The translations under genes were made by a program, and so were the position numbers. Positions 5,632 to 7,096 of a stretch of 7,096 nt of DNA are shown here, in pieces (the first letter of the stretch is position 1; each line of letters starts with the position of its first letter). The stretch spans positions 1 through 7,096 of the forward strand of contig CALFEW010000793.1 of the NCBI GenBank assembly GCA_937958365.1, read 5' to 3'. This DNA is from an uncultured Chloroflexota bacterium. GTDB taxonomy: Bacteria; Chloroflexota; Anaerolineae; Promineifilales; Promineifilaceae. The notes under the pieces were generated by a model. It made no database searches. It saw only the letters and a program-made list of their open reading frames with translations, and was not told where the DNA came from.

Positions 5632-6971
5632 AATTCAGTTTAAACGGCGCCGGTCCCAAAGGCCAGGCCATCATCCAACGAGATCTGGCGAGTTTGTCGC
5701 CCTCTTTCACCCGCGAATACGCCCTGGTCGTGGACCATGCCCAGGGTTCCGAAGTCTGGGACGTAGACGGCCGTCGTTATCTGGACTTCATGGCCGGGGT
5801 TGCCGTCCACAACGTCGGCCACCGGCATCCGGCCGTTGTGCAGGCCGTACAGGAGCAGGTAGACAAATTCTGGCACATCTGCCTGAGCGACTTCTTTTAT
5901 CCCCAGGCCGTAGACCTGGCCGAAAAACTGCAAAACATCGCCCCCATGCCCGACACCCTGGTCTATCTGGCAAACTCCGGCACTGAAGCCGTCGAATCGG
6001 CCATTAAGCTGGCGATGTACAAAACCGGGCGTTCCAAATTTATCGGTTTCCTTGGGGCGTTTCACGGCCGTACCCTCGGCTCCCTTTCCTTCACGGCCAG
6101 CAAAGCTGTGCAGCGCGAAAGCTACAAACCCGGCGTCTACGTCCATCACCTGCCCTACCCCAACGATTATCGGCCGCTGCTGACCACCACACCCGGCCAG
6201 AACGCCGGTGATGCCATCCTTGACTACCTGGAAGAACATGTCTTCCACAGCCTGCTCGAACCGGAAGACGTCGCCGGGATATTAATTGAACCCATCCAGG
6301 GCGAAGGCGGCTACATCGTGCCCTCACCCGGCTTCCTCACCCGCCTGCGGTCCATTTGCGATGAGTATGGCATCCTGCTCATTGTGGACGAAATCCAGAG
6401 TGGCGCCGGCCGCACCGGCAAATGGTGGGCCATTGAGTATGAAGGCGTAGAGCCGGACATCGTCTGCTTCGCCAAGGGCGTGGGCAGCGGCCTGCCCATC
6501 GGTGGCATTATCGCCCGCAGAGAACATATGATCTGGGGTCCAGGTTCCCACGGCAGCACGTTTGGCGGCAATCCGGTGGCCGCTGCCGCTGCCCTGGCTA
6601 CCTTAAACGTCATCCAAGAAGAAGGTTTGTTGGCACAGGCCACGGCCACCGGCGACATCTTTATGGCCGCCCTGCGCGAAATGCAAGAGCGCCATCCCAG
6701 CATTGGCGACGTACGCGGCCGCGGCTTGATGATTGGCGTCGAATTTGTCCAGGATCGCCAAACGAAGGAACGCGCCGTAGACCTGCGCAATACCATCATC
6801 CAGGACGCTTTTGAAGAAGGATTGCTGATCATCCCATGCGGCCGTAATGCCATCCGCTTCACGCCCGCGCTGAACATCTCCCCTGCCATGGTCGCTGAAG
6901 GGCTGCAAATCTTTGAGAAGTCACTCGCCAAAGCCGAACAGCTCCACCTGCCCCGCCTGGCCAAAGTATAA
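5628..6971 (+). CDS. Class-III PLP-dependent aminotransferase (GABA/ornithine/lysine aminotransferase-like), 447 aa
   Basis: A fold-type I PLP enzyme that moves the amino group of an omega-amino acid or diamine to 2-oxoglutarate. The PLP site is complete: SGTEAVESA from S117; AFHGRT at 144-149; VDEIQSGAGRTG with D254 facing the pyridine nitrogen; FAKG with Schiff-base K283; and GSTFGGNP with T311 for the phosphate. Compared with E. coli GabT, the substrate-gate pair is kept: E226 in IEPIQGEGG (E211) and R410 in AIRFTPAL (R398), and R148 fits R141. The N-terminal GPKGQAIIQRDL...SPSFTREY...VVDHAQG is closer in style to the archaeal and Deinococcus-type acetylornithine-aminotransferase family, whose members include broad ornithine/lysine transaminases and amino-acid racemases. 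Substrate is therefore not decided. The protein is full length and cytosolic, with the start at 5628 backed by AGGAG. No arginine, lysine or GABA pathway partners are adjacent. Confidence 0.93.
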   Translation: MKFSLNGAGPKGQAIIQRDLASLSPSFTREYALVVDHAQGSEVWDVDGRRYLDFMAGVAVHNVGHRHPAVVQAVQEQVDKFWHICLSDFFYPQAVDLAEKLQNIAPMPDTLVYLANSGTEAVESAIKLAMYKTGRSKFIGFLGAFHGRTLGSLSFTASKAVQRESYKPGVYVHHLPYPNDYRPLLTTTPGQNAGDAILDYLEEHVFHSLLEPEDVAGILIEPIQGEGGYIVPSPGFLTRLRSICDEYGILLIVDEIQSGAGRTGKWWAIEYEGVEPDIVCFAKGVGSGLPIGGIIARREHMIWGPGSHGSTFGGNPVAAAAALATLNVIQEEGLLAQATATGDIFMAALREMQERHPSIGDVRGRGLMIGVEFVQDRQTKERAVDLRNTIIQDAFEEGLLIIPCGRNAIRFTPALNISPAMVAEGLQIFEKSLAKAEQLHLPRLAKV

Positions 6972-6997
6972 TCTGGTGTCAGGTTATTAGGGCTTGT

Positions 6998-7070
6998 AAA
7001 AGAATAAGTTCCGCCAAGACCTGGCAGGTTTCAAAAAACCTGTCAGGTTTAAGCTGGGAAGTTATTTTTT
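6998..7070 (+). repeat. Nested palindromic ACCTGnCAGGT repeat downstream of the aminotransferase; possible terminator
   Basis: The inner hairpin pairs 7017-7031 with 7036-7050: CCTGGCAGGTTT against AAACCTGTCAGG with one G-T pair, extended three more pairs outward including a second G-T, around a 4-nt loop CAAA. Each arm is itself a near-palindrome, ACCTGGCAGGTTT (7019-7031) and ACCTGTCAGGTTT (7038-7050), so the unit is repeated both directly and inverted. An outer inverted repeat surrounds it, about 6999-7012 (AAAGAATAAGTTCC) with 7057-7070 (GGAAGTTATTTTTT), one mismatch and one wobble. A partial third copy, TGTCAGGTT, lies at 6977-6985 just after the stop codon. The T-run at 7065-7070 is the far outer arm. 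I infer a dispersed intergenic repeat that also ends transcription. Confidence 0.65.
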
Positions 7071-7096
7071 GGGCATGGTTCATTCTCTATAAAATC

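Noticed and set aside
5640..6248. Minus-strand frame of 202 codons opposite the aminotransferase, and a similar one at 6311-6964
   Set aside because: Both mirror the coding strand of a complete class-III aminotransferase, with no ribosome site or motif.
6967..6972. TATAAT over the aminotransferase stop codon
   Set aside because: No -35-like hexamer lies at suitable spacing and no gene starts close downstream.
7088..7096. TATAAAAT-like sequence at the right edge as a promoter for a following gene
   Set aside because: It is cut by the window end, has no fitting -35 hexamer and no downstream start can be seen.

Overview
The window is a GC-rich bacterial chromosome segment with five complete protein genes and one partial gene on both strands. 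Many features fit the Chloroflexota, in particular an Anaerolineae/Ardenticatenia-like lineage. These are the mosaic of housekeeping genes, the 7-bp-period intergenic repeats built on CCGTATT/CGGAATA, the very frequent palindrome ACGGCCGT, and -10 boxes sitting directly against start codons. The phylum call is an inference from style and remembered resemblance, not from a marker gene.

Layout from left to right. 1-265 (minus) is the 5' part of a SAM-dependent methyltransferase that runs off the left edge. 349-1215 (plus) is a two-domain protein, a degenerate receiver-like N-terminus joined to a DUF309 domain. 1216-1307 is a heptad-repeat inverted element in the gap between convergent genes. 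1312-4044 (minus) is a full-length P-type Ca2+-transporting ATPase (SERCA/PMR1 type). 4045-4244 is a divergent promoter region. 4245-4985 (plus) is a PIG-L family zinc-dependent deacetylase. 4991-5161 is a second, larger heptad-repeat inverted element. 5214-5525 (plus) is clpS, the Clp protease adaptor. 5526-5627 is a gap with an octamer repeat, a hairpin and a T-run. 5628-6971 (plus) is a class-III PLP aminotransferase (GABA/ornithine/lysine type). 6998-7070 is a nested palindromic repeat that probably also ends transcription.

The genes do not form an obvious pathway. They look like separate transcription units: a divergent pair (methyltransferase and DUF309 protein), a convergent pair (DUF309 protein and ATPase), a divergent pair (ATPase and PIG-L), then three same-strand genes separated by repeat-rich gaps. 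I see no CRISPR array, tRNA, rRNA, transposase, toxin-antitoxin or defence module. The most interesting content is not a new protein system but the DNA between and within the genes: two structured heptad-repeat elements, a nested ACCTGnCAGGT palindrome, a HIP1-like iterated octamer, and likely leaderless promoters.
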